Assembly (NCBI GenBank): GCA_019116305.1
Contig: DXBY01000351.1
Coordinates: 1 to 38,200 of the forward strand
DNA length: 38,200 nucleotides
Origin: Candidatus Ruania gallistercoris
GTDB lineage: Bacteria; Actinomycetota; Actinomycetes; Actinomycetales; Beutenbergiaceae
Direction of reading: 5' to 3'
The position numbers and the translations under genes were made by a program. The notes under the pieces were generated by a model. It saw only the letters and a program-made list of their open reading frames with translations. It was not told the DNA's origin and ran no database searches. How positions within the stretch are numbered: the first letter of the stretch is position 1; every line of letters starts with the position of its first letter. Positions 16,608 through 25,189 of this stretch are shown here, piece after piece.

Positions 16608-16613
16608 TAGGGT
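16608..16613 (+). promoter_or_regulatory. Candidate -10 element for the DUF948-alaS operon
   Basis: TAGGGT fits TAnnnT and lies just after the rpsD hairpin. Transcription would start near 16620, giving a ~50-nt leader that ends with GGAGGAG (16658-16664) before the ATG at 16671. The -35 region is not recognisable. Confidence 0.4.
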
Positions 16614-16670
16614 CACCTGTGGGCTGCCGCTCCCGGCGCCCACCCCAAGACAGCAGGAGGAGCCACCGCC

Positions 16671-17027
16671 ATGTCCATCGGCGACATTGCCGGACTCATT
16701 GCCGCGATCGCCTTCGTGCTGCTGGTCGGCGCCCTGGCCGTACCGCTGCTGAAGCTGGGCCGGGTGATGGACGAGGCCCGCCGGAGCCTCGCCGACGTCA
16801 CGGAGCACACCATTCCGGTGATCGACGAGGCCGCCACCACCATCAGCTCCACGAATGGCCAGATCGCGAAGGTGGACACGGTGACCACAGCGGCAGCCGA
16901 GGTCTCGACGAACGTTTCCGCCCTGACCTCGCTGGTGGCCGCCACCGTGGGCGCCCCGCTGATCAAGATGGCGGCGTTCTCGATGGCCGTGCGCGGACTC
17001 TTCCGCCGGGGGGAGAAGAAGTCGTGA
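16671..17027 (+). CDS. DUF948 domain-containing membrane protein
   Basis: 118 residues. A strong ribosome site (GGAGGAG) precedes the ATG. Residues ~5-27 form one transmembrane helix (DIAGLIAAIAFVLLVGALAVPLL), followed by an amphipathic helical region rich in Ala, Thr and Ser (SLADVTEHTIPVIDEAATTI) typical of DUF948. A second hydrophobic stretch near the end (VAATVGAPLIKMAAFSMAV) precedes a basic tail RRGEKKS. DUF948 proteins resemble methyl-accepting-chemotaxis-like coiled segments, but their role is unknown. The stop overlaps the next GTG by 4 bp. The same pair sits before alaS in many actinobacteria as I recall, so this is conserved backbone, not an insertion. Confidence 0.85.
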   Translation: MSIGDIAGLIAAIAFVLLVGALAVPLLKLGRVMDEARRSLADVTEHTIPVIDEAATTISSTNGQIAKVDTVTTAAAEVSTNVSALTSLVAATVGAPLIKMAAFSMAVRGLFRRGEKKS

Positions 17028-17362
17028 AGCGCGCGGTCTGGATCGGCCTCGGCGTGGTCGGCACGCTCGTGGTGCTCCGGCAGGTCGCCAAGGCGAACGA
17101 ACGGTTCGGGGCGGTGGCCAAGCTGACCAGCCCAGCCGGGATCGCTGACTCGCTCACCTCCTTGGCGGTGGCAGCCAAGGATCTCGGTGCGCAGGTGCGT
17201 AGCTCGATGGCGGAGAACGAGGCCGCCCTGATGGAGGCCCTGATGCCCACCGAGGAGGAGCTGGCCCGAGCGCGGGACGTGCGCGCCCAGCGCCGTAGCG
17301 CCGCCGAGCAGGACCCGTTCGCCGCCGGTGTGGACTTCACCGATGACGAATGGTCCGACTGA
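17024..17362 (+). CDS. Small DUF6167-like protein upstream of alaS
   Basis: 112 residues from a GTG that overlaps the DUF948 stop. It begins with a short hydrophobic segment (VWIGLGVVGTLVVLRQVAKA, ~4-23), probably a membrane anchor. A helical region follows (SLTSLAVAAKDLGAQVRSSMAENEAALMEALMPT), then a charged C-terminus ending FTDDEWSD. This pattern matches the small proteins found between DUF948 and alaS in actinobacteria; the DUF6167 label is from memory and should be treated as probable. Function is unknown. Overlap with the preceding gene suggests the two act together at the membrane. Confidence 0.75.
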   Translation: MKRAVWIGLGVVGTLVVLRQVAKANERFGAVAKLTSPAGIADSLTSLAVAAKDLGAQVRSSMAENEAALMEALMPTEEELARARDVRAQRRSAAEQDPFAAGVDFTDDEWSD

Positions 17363-17407
17363 CCAGCCCCCGCCCCACCCAGACTTCCGCAGAGTAGACG
17401 AGACCCG

Positions 17408-20116
17408 ATGCGTACTGCAGAGATTCACCGCCGCTGGCTGACCTACTTCTCCGAACGGGGACACACGGTGGTGCCCAGCGCATCACTGGTCTCCCCAGAC
17501 CCCACCATCTTGTTCACCATCGCCGGGATGGTGCCGTTCATCCCGTACATCGTGGGCACGGAGAAGGCTCCCTGGCCGCGCGCGGTGAGTGTGCAGAAGT
17601 GCATCCGCACCAACGACATCGAGAACGTCGGCAAGACCACCCGGCACGGCACGTTCTTCCAGATGGGTGGCAACTTCTCCTTCGGGGACTACTTCAAGGA
17701 GGGGGCGATCGACTTCTCCTGGGAACTGCTCACCACCCCCCAGGATGCAGGCGGCTTCGGGCTGGACCCGGAACGGCTCTGGTTCACCCTGTGGGAGGAG
17801 GACACCGAGTCCTACCAGCACGTCACCCGGGAGATCGGGCTGGACCCGAAGCGGATCGTGCGGTTGCCGTGGGCGGAGAGCTGTTGGGACACCGGTCAGC
17901 CCGGACCAGCGGGCTCGACCGGCGAGTGGCACTACGACCGCGGCCCGGAGTTCGGACCCGAGGCCTTCGGCGGCACGGTGGGCCGGTGGCCGCAGGAGCC
18001 AAGCAGCGAGGATCGCTACATCGAGATCTGGAACCTGGTGTTCGACCAGTTCCTGCGCGGTGAAGGCTCGGGTACCGACTACCCGCTGGTCGGCGACCTG
18101 GAGCAGAAGGCGATCGACACCGGCCTCGGGGTGGAACGGCTGGCGTACCTGTTGCAGGGCAAGAACAACATGTACGAGATCGACCAGTCCTACCCGGTGA
18201 TCGAGACCGCTGCCGAACTCAGTGGCCGGGCCTACGCCGCGGGCAGGGAGTCCGACGACGTCCACCTGCGCATCGTCGGTGACCACGTGCGGTCCGCGAT
18301 GATGCTCATCGGGGACGGTGTACGACCGGGCAACGACGGCCGCGGCTATGTGCTGCGGCGGCTGATCCGCCGTGCCGTCCGTTCGATGCGACTGCTCGGC
18401 GTGGACGAGCCGGCGCTGCCGCACCTGCTGCCCGTCTCCAAGGACGCGATGGCGGAGGTGTACCCCGAGCTGGAGGAGTCGTTCGCCACGATCTCCCAGG
18501 TGGCCTACGAGGAGGAGCAGGCCTTCCGCCGCACGCTCGCCTCGGGCACCACGATCCTGGACACCGCAGTGGGCCGGGCGAAGTCCTCCGGTGCGAAGCC
18601 GATCCTCTCCGGCGACGACGCTTTCGCGCTGCACGACACCTACGGGTTCCCGATCGACCTGACGTTGGAGATGGCGGCCGAACAGGGCGTGCAGGTGGAC
18701 GAGGCCCGGTTCCGCACGTTGATGTCCGAGCAGCGCCAGCGGGCCCGCGCCGATGCGCTGGCGAAGAAGACCGGTCATGTCGATCTGGCCGTCTACCGCG
18801 ATTTCCTTCGCGAGCTGGACGGGGGAAGCACTTTCCTCGGCTACACCGATGACACGGCGTCCGCCCGGGTCGTGGGCCTGGTGGTCGACGGCGCCGCCGC
18901 ACCGGTGGCCCACGCACCCGCCGACGTCGAGGTGATCCTGGACCAGACCCCGTTCTACGCGGAGGCGGGCGGTCAGCTCGCCGACCAGGGCACGATCAGT
19001 CTCGCCGGCGGCGGTGTGCTGGACGTGGCCGATGTGCAGTCGCCGGTGAAGGGCCTGCACGTCCACCGCGGCCGGCTCACCGAGGGCAGCATCGCTCTGG
19101 ACGAAGTGGCCGTCGCGCAGATCGACACCGATCGGCGCCGGTCGATCGCCAGGGCGCACACCGCCACCCACATGGTGCACAAGGCGCTGCACGAGATGCT
19201 CGGTGAGCAGGCCACACAGGCCGGTTCGGAGAACGCCCCGTCCCGGCTCCGGTTCGACTTCCGGCACGGCAGCGCCGTGCCCACCTCGGTGATCGGGGAG
19301 ATCGACCAGCGGGTGAACGAACGTCTGGCCGAGGACCTGGACGTCACTGATGAGGTGATGGACCTGGAGACGGCGCGCGCCCAGGGGGCGATGGCACTGT
19401 TCGGGGAGAAGTACGGCGACCGGGTCCGGGTGGTCTCCATCGGTGGCGACTGGTCCAAGGAGCTGTGCGCGGGCACCCACGTCCAGCGCAGCGGTCAGCT
19501 CGGCCTGGTGACCGTGCTCGGAGAGTCCTCGATCGGGTCGGGTGTGCGCCGGATCGACGCGCTGGTGGGGCAGGGCGCCTACGACCACCAGGCGAAGGCG
19601 CACGCGCTCGTGGGCCAGCTCTCCCAGCTCGTCGGTGTCCGCGGTGAGGAGCTCCCGGAGCGGATCAGCACGGTCCTCAGCCGGTTGAAGGACGCGGAGA
19701 AGGAGCTGAGCTCGCTCCGGCAGGGCCAGCTCCTCGGCCGGGCCGGGGAGCTCGCCGGCTCGGCCGAGACCCGTGGCGGCACCCGGTACGTGGGGGCCAC
19801 TGTGGAGGGCCTCGCCGGTGCGGACGACCTGCGCACCCTGGCACTGGAGGTGCGCCAGCGGCTCGGGACCAGCGAACCGGCAGTGGTGCTGCTCGGTGGG
19901 GTGGTCAAGGAACGGCCGGTGGTCGTCATCGCGACGAACGACGCCGCACGCGCCCGTGGCATCAAGGCAGGAGCCTTGGTACGCACGGCCGCTGGGCGAC
20001 TTGGCGGTGGCGGCGGTGGGAAGGACGACGTGGCCCAGGGGGGTGGCACTGACGCGGGGGCACTGCCGGAGGCGGTGGCGGCGGTCGGGGCCGACCTGGA
20101 TGGTGCCGGTGCCTGA
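17408..20116 (+). CDS. alaS: Alanyl-tRNA synthetase
   Basis: 902 residues, full length. It charges tRNA-Ala and hydrolyses mischarged Ser/Gly-tRNA-Ala. The order is the class II aminoacylation core (RRWLTYFSERGHTVVPSASLVS at the start, FFQMGGNFSFGDYFKEGAI, GLGVERLAYLLQG), the tRNA-recognition region (GRGYVLRRLIRRAVR), the editing domain and the C-Ala domain. The editing zinc ligands are intact: H584 and H588 in HTATH, C687 and H691 in CAGTH. The C-terminus is Gly-rich (GGGGGGKDD), as in other AlaRS. The ribosome site before the ATG is weak. The gene is 45 bp after the small membrane protein gene and overlaps ruvX, so it is probably part of one long transcript through aroE. Confidence 0.97.
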   Translation: MRTAEIHRRWLTYFSERGHTVVPSASLVSPDPTILFTIAGMVPFIPYIVGTEKAPWPRAVSVQKCIRTNDIENVGKTTRHGTFFQMGGNFSFGDYFKEGAIDFSWELLTTPQDAGGFGLDPERLWFTLWEEDTESYQHVTREIGLDPKRIVRLPWAESCWDTGQPGPAGSTGEWHYDRGPEFGPEAFGGTVGRWPQEPSSEDRYIEIWNLVFDQFLRGEGSGTDYPLVGDLEQKAIDTGLGVERLAYLLQGKNNMYEIDQSYPVIETAAELSGRAYAAGRESDDVHLRIVGDHVRSAMMLIGDGVRPGNDGRGYVLRRLIRRAVRSMRLLGVDEPALPHLLPVSKDAMAEVYPELEESFATISQVAYEEEQAFRRTLASGTTILDTAVGRAKSSGAKPILSGDDAFALHDTYGFPIDLTLEMAAEQGVQVDEARFRTLMSEQRQRARADALAKKTGHVDLAVYRDFLRELDGGSTFLGYTDDTASARVVGLVVDGAAAPVAHAPADVEVILDQTPFYAEAGGQLADQGTISLAGGGVLDVADVQSPVKGLHVHRGRLTEGSIALDEVAVAQIDTDRRRSIARAHTATHMVHKALHEMLGEQATQAGSENAPSRLRFDFRHGSAVPTSVIGEIDQRVNERLAEDLDVTDEVMDLETARAQGAMALFGEKYGDRVRVVSIGGDWSKELCAGTHVQRSGQLGLVTVLGESSIGSGVRRIDALVGQGAYDHQAKAHALVGQLSQLVGVRGEELPERISTVLSRLKDAEKELSSLRQGQLLGRAGELAGSAETRGGTRYVGATVEGLAGADDLRTLALEVRQRLGTSEPAVVLLGGVVKERPVVVIATNDAARARGIKAGALVRTAAGRLGGGGGGKDDVAQGGGTDAGALPEAVAAVGADLDGAGA

Positions 20117-20618
20117 CCTTCGCCCAGGGGTACGACTCGCCATCGACGTCGGCTCGGTGCGGATCGGCGTGGCCAGGTGCGATCCGCACGGGGTCCTGGC
20201 CACCCCGGTGCGGACTGTGTCGCGGAAAGGCCCTGGTGAGGGGCTGACCGAGCTGGTGGAGCTGGTCCGTGAGCACACGCCGATCGAAGTGATCGTCGGC
20301 CTCCCTCGAAGCCTGCACGGGGGGGAGGGTTCGGCAGCACTTGGCGTGCGGGCGTATTCTGAGAGATTGAGCGCAGCCATCTACCCGGTGCCCGTACGGC
20401 TGGTGGACGAGCGGCTGACCACGGTTTCGGCGCACCAGGCGCTGCACGCGGCCGGCCGGAGCAGCCGTCAGCACCGCTCGGTGGTGGACCAGGTGGCTGC
20501 CGTGATGATCTTGCAGACAGCACTCGACAACGAACGCAACTCAGGTACGCCCCCTGGTACGGCGCTCGATGCGCCGCAGGAGGGGTCCAACCCCGGAAGC
20601 GAGGAGGATCGCAGGTGA
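20100..20618 (+). CDS. ruvX: Holliday junction resolvase-like protein RuvX/YqgF
   Basis: 172 residues from the ATG at 20100, which overlaps the alaS end by 17 nt; GTGs at 20103 and 20109 are alternatives and no ribosome site decides. The RNase H-like fold is shown by LAIDVGSVRIGVARCD (first catalytic Asp in the opening strand), then VIVGLPRSLHG, VRLVDERLTTVSA (second acidic residue) and VDQVAAVMILQ (third). YqgF proteins process the 5' end of pre-16S rRNA in E. coli and were first named for similarity to RuvC. The position directly after alaS and before mltG is conserved in actinobacteria. The C-terminal ~25 residues are a hydrophilic tail. The stop overlaps mltG by 4 bp. Confidence 0.92.
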   Translation: MVPVPDLRPGVRLAIDVGSVRIGVARCDPHGVLATPVRTVSRKGPGEGLTELVELVREHTPIEVIVGLPRSLHGGEGSAALGVRAYSERLSAAIYPVPVRLVDERLTTVSAHQALHAAGRSSRQHRSVVDQVAAVMILQTALDNERNSGTPPGTALDAPQEGSNPGSEEDRR

Positions 20619-21781
20619 CGGACCTCTTCGACCACCCGAACGAGGTGGCCGACGACGCACCCGCCGGATCGGCGGATGCCGGCGCGCGCCCCGGCCGCGA
20701 ACGCCGTCGCAAGGCGAAACGCCGGGCGCAGCGTCGCCGCAACATCGCCTCGTTCGTGGTGATGCTCGTCGCGCTCGCCCTCCTGGTCGGCGGTGGCTGG
20801 GTGCTGGTGCGCCCGCTGCTCAGCCCGGACGACGGACCGACCACGATCACCGACTACCCCGGGCCAGGTCATGGCGAGGTGCAGGTGGTGATCAGCGAGG
20901 GGGACAGCGGCGCCGACATCGCCGCCACCCTCACCGAGGAGAACGTGGTGGCCACTGCCGGCGCCTTCGTGTCCGCCTTCAACGCGAACCCCGACTCAGG
21001 CTCGATCCAGCCGGGTACCTATGCGCTGCAGGAAGAGATGCGCTCCAGCGACGCCGTCCGCGCGCTCCTCGACCCGGCCTCCCGCTCGGACATGGCGATC
21101 ACTGTGCCCGAGGGGGTACGTGCCTCGAACATCTACGAACGGATCGCGGCCCAGCTCGAGGTCGATCTCGCTGACGTCGAGTCCGCAGCCGAGGACGTCG
21201 CAGCGGACTACCTGCCGGACGAGGCGAACGGCAACATCGAGGGCTGGTTGCAGGCCTCCACCTACAACATCCACCCGGAGGACACCCCGCGTTCGATCCT
21301 GGAGAAGATGGTCGATCGCACCGTCTCCACACTCGACGAGCTCGAGGTGCCCACCAACCAGCGCGAGGACATCCTCAACATCGCCTCGATCATCGAGGCC
21401 GAGGTGGTGCTGCCCGAGGATCGCGGCCGCGTCTCCCGCGTGGTGCAGAACCGGCTCGCGGGATGCAGCGGCGACGGCACTCTCGGGATGGACTCCACGC
21501 TGGCCTACGGCCTGGACACTCCCGCAGCACAGATCACCAGCGACCAGTGGGACGATGCGGATCTCCCGTACAACACCCGGCGAGTGGCGGGGCTGCCCCC
21601 GACGCCGATCAACTCACCGGGACAGGCAGCGATGGAGGCGGCGTTGAACCCGCCCGAGGGCAACTGGTGCTACTTCGTCACAGTGAACCTGGACACCGGG
21701 GCCACCCGGTTCACCGATGATCCACAGGAGCACGAGCAGAACCAACAAGAGTTCCGCGACTGGGTCGCCGAGAACCGCTGA
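20615..21781 (+). CDS. mltG: Endolytic murein transglycosylase MltG (YceG-like)
   Basis: 388 residues from a GTG overlapping the ruvX stop; GGAGGATCG lies just upstream. A basic cytoplasmic N-terminus (RRRKAKRRAQRRR) precedes one transmembrane helix at ~45-66. A LysM-like subdomain follows (VVISEGDSGADIAATL), then the YceG catalytic domain. The catalytic glutamate is E261 in NIASIIEAE, and the family patterns LGMDSTLAYGL and NTRRVAGLPPTPINSPG are intact. MltG cleaves nascent glycan strands near the membrane and is thought to set peptidoglycan strand length. It acts on the outer face of the membrane. It is followed by aroE with a 1-nt overlap. Confidence 0.95.
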   Translation: MTDLFDHPNEVADDAPAGSADAGARPGRERRRKAKRRAQRRRNIASFVVMLVALALLVGGGWVLVRPLLSPDDGPTTITDYPGPGHGEVQVVISEGDSGADIAATLTEENVVATAGAFVSAFNANPDSGSIQPGTYALQEEMRSSDAVRALLDPASRSDMAITVPEGVRASNIYERIAAQLEVDLADVESAAEDVAADYLPDEANGNIEGWLQASTYNIHPEDTPRSILEKMVDRTVSTLDELEVPTNQREDILNIASIIEAEVVLPEDRGRVSRVVQNRLAGCSGDGTLGMDSTLAYGLDTPAAQITSDQWDDADLPYNTRRVAGLPPTPINSPGQAAMEAALNPPEGNWCYFVTVNLDTGATRFTDDPQEHEQNQQEFRDWVAENR

Positions 21782-22704
21782 TGGCCCCCGCATCGCGCCG
21801 TGCCGCCGTGCTCGGGCACCCGGTCGCGCACTCACTGTCACCGGTGCTGCACCGCACCGCCTATGCCGCCCTCGGTCTGGCCGACTGGGAGTACCAGCTC
21901 CACGATGTGGACGAGGATGCACTGGCGGCCTTCCTCGCCGGTCTGGACGACTCCTGGGCGGGGCTGAGCCTGACCATGCCGCTCAAGCAGGTCTCGCTCG
22001 CCCTGGCCGATCATGTGGAACCGTTGGCCGAGGTGGTCGGCGCGGTGAACACGCTGCTGCGCTCACCCGGTGGCCTGCTGATCGGGGCGAACACCGATGT
22101 GCACGGGATCGCTGCGAGCCTGCGCGAGGTGAGCACTGCGGAGTACCGGTATCGGCGCGCCGTGGTGGTGGGTGGCGGCGCTACCGCCAGCTCCACGCTG
22201 GCTGCGCTGGGTGAGCTCGGCATCCACGATGCCGTGGTGCTCGCCCGGTCGCTGGCCCGGGCCGGAGCAGTGCGCCGGGCGGCCACCCGGATGGGCGTCC
22301 AGCCGCAATACCTGCCGCTGGCGGACCCGTCCGTACCGGACCTGCTGCACACCGCGGACCTGGTGGTGCTGACCTTGCCGCAGCACGCCGCCGACCCCCT
22401 GGCCGAACACCTGCAGGGCCACCGGCTGCGGCCGGAACAGGTGCTGCTGGACGTGGTCTATGCCGGGTGGCCCACGGCGATGGCCGCCGCCTGGTCCGCC
22501 GCCGGCGGTGCCATCGCACCCGGATATCTGATGCTGCTGCACCAGGCCGGGGAGCAGGTGCGGCTGATGACCGGCCACGAGGCCCCCGTGGAAGCGATGC
22601 GCACCGCCCTGCTGACGGCGATCGAGGACCGGGCAGCAACCGGGCGTACGCCGACCCCGGCCGAGGTCCCGGAAGGTTCCGGACCGGGTTTTCCCCAGGG
22701 GTGA
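21781..22704 (+). CDS. aroE: Shikimate dehydrogenase
   Basis: 307 residues; the ATG shares one base with the mltG stop (TGATG). It reduces 3-dehydroshikimate to shikimate with NADPH. The shikimate-binding SLS is at 18-20, the catalytic Lys is K69 in LTMPLKQ (the family more often has VTxPxK), and N104/D106 lie in GANTD. The dinucleotide loop is GGGATASS (131-138). The expected NRT motif that grips the NADP 2'-phosphate reads ARS here, so cofactor preference is less certain. The C-terminal ~25 residues are a Pro/Gly-rich tail. It is separated by only 34 bp from the prepilin peptidase gene, and aroC-aroK-aroB-aroQ follow. Confidence 0.93.
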   Translation: MAPASRRAAVLGHPVAHSLSPVLHRTAYAALGLADWEYQLHDVDEDALAAFLAGLDDSWAGLSLTMPLKQVSLALADHVEPLAEVVGAVNTLLRSPGGLLIGANTDVHGIAASLREVSTAEYRYRRAVVVGGGATASSTLAALGELGIHDAVVLARSLARAGAVRRAATRMGVQPQYLPLADPSVPDLLHTADLVVLTLPQHAADPLAEHLQGHRLRPEQVLLDVVYAGWPTAMAAAWSAAGGAIAPGYLMLLHQAGEQVRLMTGHEAPVEAMRTALLTAIEDRAATGRTPTPAEVPEGSGPGFPQG

Positions 22705-22738
22705 GCGCACCTGGTCCGGGTGCTGGCACACTGACTCG

Positions 22739-23383
22739 ATGCCGCTTCCGCTGACCGCCCTGGTGTGTGGACTGGTCGCGGGCGGGATCACCTGGGCCGC
22801 CACCCCTGCGCTGGACCGCCTGATCGGGGAGACCACCACCTGGACCACCCGGGGCACCCATGTGCTGCTCGGCGCGCTCGGTGGTCTGGCCGCCGGGCTG
22901 CTCGACCGCGGACCGGGTGAGACGATCGCACTGGCCGGCACCGCCGTCGGACTGGCCCTGGCGGTGACGGCGGACCTGGCCGTGCACCGACTCCCGGACC
23001 GACTGACCGTGCCGACCGCCACCTGGATCCTGCTCTGCTGGCTCACCCTGTGCCTGACCGGAGCGCCGTGGCCGCAGCTGGGCCGGGCGGTACTCGCCGG
23101 GCTGGTTCTCGGCGCCGCCTTCCTGCTGCTCTGCCTGCTCACCCCCGGGGGCCTCGGGCTCGGCGATGCGAAGCTGGCAGCCGTGCTGGGCCTGCTGCTG
23201 GGCTGGTTCGGCTGGCTGGAGGTGCTCGCCGGGGTGCTGGGCGCGTTCCTGCTCGGTGGTCTGTTCGCGGTGGTGCTGCTCCTCACCCGCCGGGCCGGTC
23301 GGCGCACTGCGGTCGCCTTCGGACCTTGGCTGGCGGCCGGTGCGGCATGTTCCTTGGCCGGGGCGCCGCTGCTGCTGGGATGA
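22739..23383 (+). CDS. A24-family prepilin peptidase (short, single-domain)
   Basis: 214 residues, almost entirely hydrophobic with about seven helices. The two catalytic aspartates of the aspartyl peptidase are D79 (in [14 protein letters not shown]) and D143 (in [10 protein letters not shown], the GxGD motif). It lacks the N-terminal cysteine-containing methylase domain of PilD, as do most short actinobacterial members. It should clip type IV pilin-like (Flp/Tad or competence) prepilins at the inner membrane face. No pilin or secretion ATPase gene is in the window. The likely start is leaderless: CACACT (22727-22732) lies 6 nt before the ATG, with no ribosome site. A peptidase gene between aroE and aroC recurs in actinobacteria, to my recollection. 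Confidence 0.88.
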   Translation: MPLPLTALVCGLVAGGITWAATPALDRLIGETTTWTTRGTHVLLGALGGLAAGLLDRGPGETIALAGTAVGLALAVTADLAVHRLPDRLTVPTATWILLCWLTLCLTGAPWPQLGRAVLAGLVLGAAFLLLCLLTPGGLGLGDAKLAAVLGLLLGWFGWLEVLAGVLGAFLLGGLFAVVLLLTRRAGRRTAVAFGPWLAAGAACSLAGAPLLLG

Positions 23384-23429
23384 GGCGTCTAACACCCGGA
23401 CGCCGCCTCGAGGCCGGCCCACCCCGTGC

Positions 23430-23441
23430 GAGGATGAGCTC
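23430..23441 (+). promoter_or_regulatory. Candidate leaderless promoter or weak ribosome site before aroC
   Basis: GAGGAT (23430-23435) is followed by 6 nt and the ATG at 23442. It can be read as a -10 (A2 and T6 conserved, T1 replaced) or as a Shine-Dalgarno-like AGGA. The identical hexamer and spacing precede hisS (2234-2239 before 2246), where a fuller GGGAGG makes the ribosome-site reading more likely. Confidence 0.3.
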
Positions 23442-24659
23442 ATGCTCAGATGGCTGACGGCAGGGGAGTCCCACGGCGAGGCAGTGCTCGGGGTGCTGGA
23501 GGGCCTGCCTGCCGGTGTGCAGATCACTACCCAGGAGGTGGCCGACGCCCTGGCTCGCCGCCGCCTCGGCTACGGACGCGGGTCCAGGATGAAGTTCGAG
23601 CAGGACGACGTCCGGCTGCTCGGCGGTGTCCGGCACGGGTTGACCATGGGGGGCCCGGTGGCGATCGAGATCGGTAACACCGAGTGGCCGAAGTGGGAGC
23701 AGGTGATGTCCCCGGACCCGGTACCACCGGCCGCGCTCGAGGTCGACGCCGGCACCGGTGACGTGCGCGAACAGGCCCGGAACAAGCCGCTCACCCGGCC
23801 GCGCCCCGGACATGCGGACCTGACCGGGATGACCAAGTATCACCTCGATGACGCCCGCCCGGTGCTGGAGCGCGCCTCCGCGCGGGAGACCGCCACCCGG
23901 GTGGCGCTCGGCCGGGTCGCGGCCGCGCTGCTGGACCAGGCGGCCGGGATCGAGCTGGTCTCGCACGTGGTCCAGGTGGGTCCGGTCTCCGTGCCCGACG
24001 ACGCACCTCGCCCTGGTCCCGGCGATGTCACCGGGCTGGACGAAGATCCGGTCCGCTGCTTCCACACCGCCACCTCGGCAGCGATGGTGGCCGAGATCGA
24101 CGATGCGAAGAAGTCCGGAGACACCCTGGGCGGTGTGGTGGAGGTGCTCGCCTACGGCCTCCCGCCAGGGCTGGGCAGCTACGTGCACAGCGACCGGCGG
24201 CTGGACGCGCGCCTGGCCGGGGCACTGATGAGCATCCAGGCGATCAAGGGGGTGGAGGTCGGCGACGGCTTCCGCACCGCCGCCCGGCGCGGCTCGGCCG
24301 CCCACGATGAGATCGTGCGGGACGAGGAGGGCCGGCTGCACCGGCAGACGAACCGCGCCGGCGGTATCGAGGGCGGGATGAGCAACGGCGAGGCGATCGC
24401 CGTGCGCGCCGCGCTGAAGCCGATCTCCACTGTGCCTCGCGCGCTGGCCACGGTGGACGTGACCACGGGGGAGGCAGCCACTGCGCTGCACCAGCGCTCG
24501 GACGTGTGCGCGATCGCTCCGGCGGCCGTGGTGGCCGAGGCGATGGTGGCACTTGTGCTCGCCCAGGCGCTGCTGGAGAAGTGTGGCGGCGACTCGGTCA
24601 CCGAGACCGCCCGCAACCTGCAGGGCTACCTGCAGGCGATCCCGGAGCAGATGCGATGA
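23442..24659 (+). CDS. aroC: Chorismate synthase
   Basis: 405 residues from the ATG at 23442; the open frame extends upstream into the peptidase gene but the family begins at [12 protein letters not shown]. It converts EPSP to chorismate with loss of phosphate, using reduced FMN as catalyst. Signatures are GESHG at the start, [37 protein letters not shown] and [14 protein letters not shown]. These cover the FMN- and EPSP-binding basic residues and the active-site histidines. No flavin reductase domain is fused, so it is the monofunctional type. Its stop overlaps aroK by 4 bp (ATGA), starting the tightly coupled aroC-K-B-Q block. Confidence 0.97.
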   Translation: MLRWLTAGESHGEAVLGVLEGLPAGVQITTQEVADALARRRLGYGRGSRMKFEQDDVRLLGGVRHGLTMGGPVAIEIGNTEWPKWEQVMSPDPVPPAALEVDAGTGDVREQARNKPLTRPRPGHADLTGMTKYHLDDARPVLERASARETATRVALGRVAAALLDQAAGIELVSHVVQVGPVSVPDDAPRPGPGDVTGLDEDPVRCFHTATSAAMVAEIDDAKKSGDTLGGVVEVLAYGLPPGLGSYVHSDRRLDARLAGALMSIQAIKGVEVGDGFRTAARRGSAAHDEIVRDEEGRLHRQTNRAGGIEGGMSNGEAIAVRAALKPISTVPRALATVDVTTGEAATALHQRSDVCAIAPAAVVAEAMVALVLAQALLEKCGGDSVTETARNLQGYLQAIPEQMR

Positions 24660-25189
24660 CCGCGCCACGGGTGATCCTGATCGGTCCGCCGGGCGCCGGG
24701 AAATCCACTGTCGGCCGGCTGCTGGCCGAGCACTGGGGGCTGACCTACCGGGACACCGACGCCGATGTGGAGGCAGCACAGGGCCGGAGCATCGCCGACA
24801 TCTTCCTCGACGACGGCGAGGACTACTTCCGGGCCACCGAGCGCGATGCGGTCCAGCACGCCCTGGCTGAGCACGACGGCGTCCTCGCCCTGGGCGGGGG
24901 AGCGGTCCTGGACGAGGGGGTCCAGCAGGCGCTGGCCGGGCACGTCGTGGTGTTCCTGGACGTCGCGCTGGCTGATGCGACCAAGCGGGTGGGTCTGGCG
25001 CGCAGCCGCCCGCTGCTGGTGGGCAGCCCGCGGCGGCAGTGGCAGCTGTTGATGGATGCCCGGCGGCCTGTCTACGAACGGCTCGCGACTGCTGTGGTCG
25101 ACACCGACGGGCAGAGCCCGGAACAGGTGCGCGCTGCCGTGCTCAGTGCGCTGGGTGAGGAGCCGCCGGCCGGGGCAGGGGAGCAGTGA
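24656..25189 (+). CDS. aroK: Shikimate kinase
   Basis: 177 residues, normal size. It phosphorylates shikimate at the 3-hydroxyl using ATP. Walker [10 protein letters not shown] is at 10-18. The shikimate-binding DTDADVE (~37-43) has the DxD motif, [11 protein letters not shown] carries the conserved FRxxE, and GGGAV lies at ~80-84. The LID arginine lies in SRPLL, and RRPVYERLA is the adenine-loop region. It overlaps aroC by 4 bp and shares its last base with the aroB ATG, so stoichiometry with aroC and aroB is probably set by translational coupling. Confidence 0.96.
   Translation: MTAPRVILIGPPGAGKSTVGRLLAEHWGLTYRDTDADVEAAQGRSIADIFLDDGEDYFRATERDAVQHALAEHDGVLALGGGAVLDEGVQQALAGHVVVFLDVALADATKRVGLARSRPLLVGSPRRQWQLLMDARRPVYERLATAVVDTDGQSPEQVRAAVLSALGEEPPAGAGEQ

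Noticed and set aside
17363-17407. T-box or other tRNA-sensing leader before alaS
   Set aside because: Only 45 bp separate the genes and no T-box core or specifier hairpin fits.
17483-20380. 965-codon open frame antisense to alaS
   Set aside because: alaS is certain on the other strand, and the antisense product lacks any family motif.
23166-23441. Longer N-terminus for aroC inside the prepilin peptidase gene
   Set aside because: Chorismate synthase starts at [12 protein letters not shown]; the upstream residues are an out-of-frame reading of the peptidase gene.
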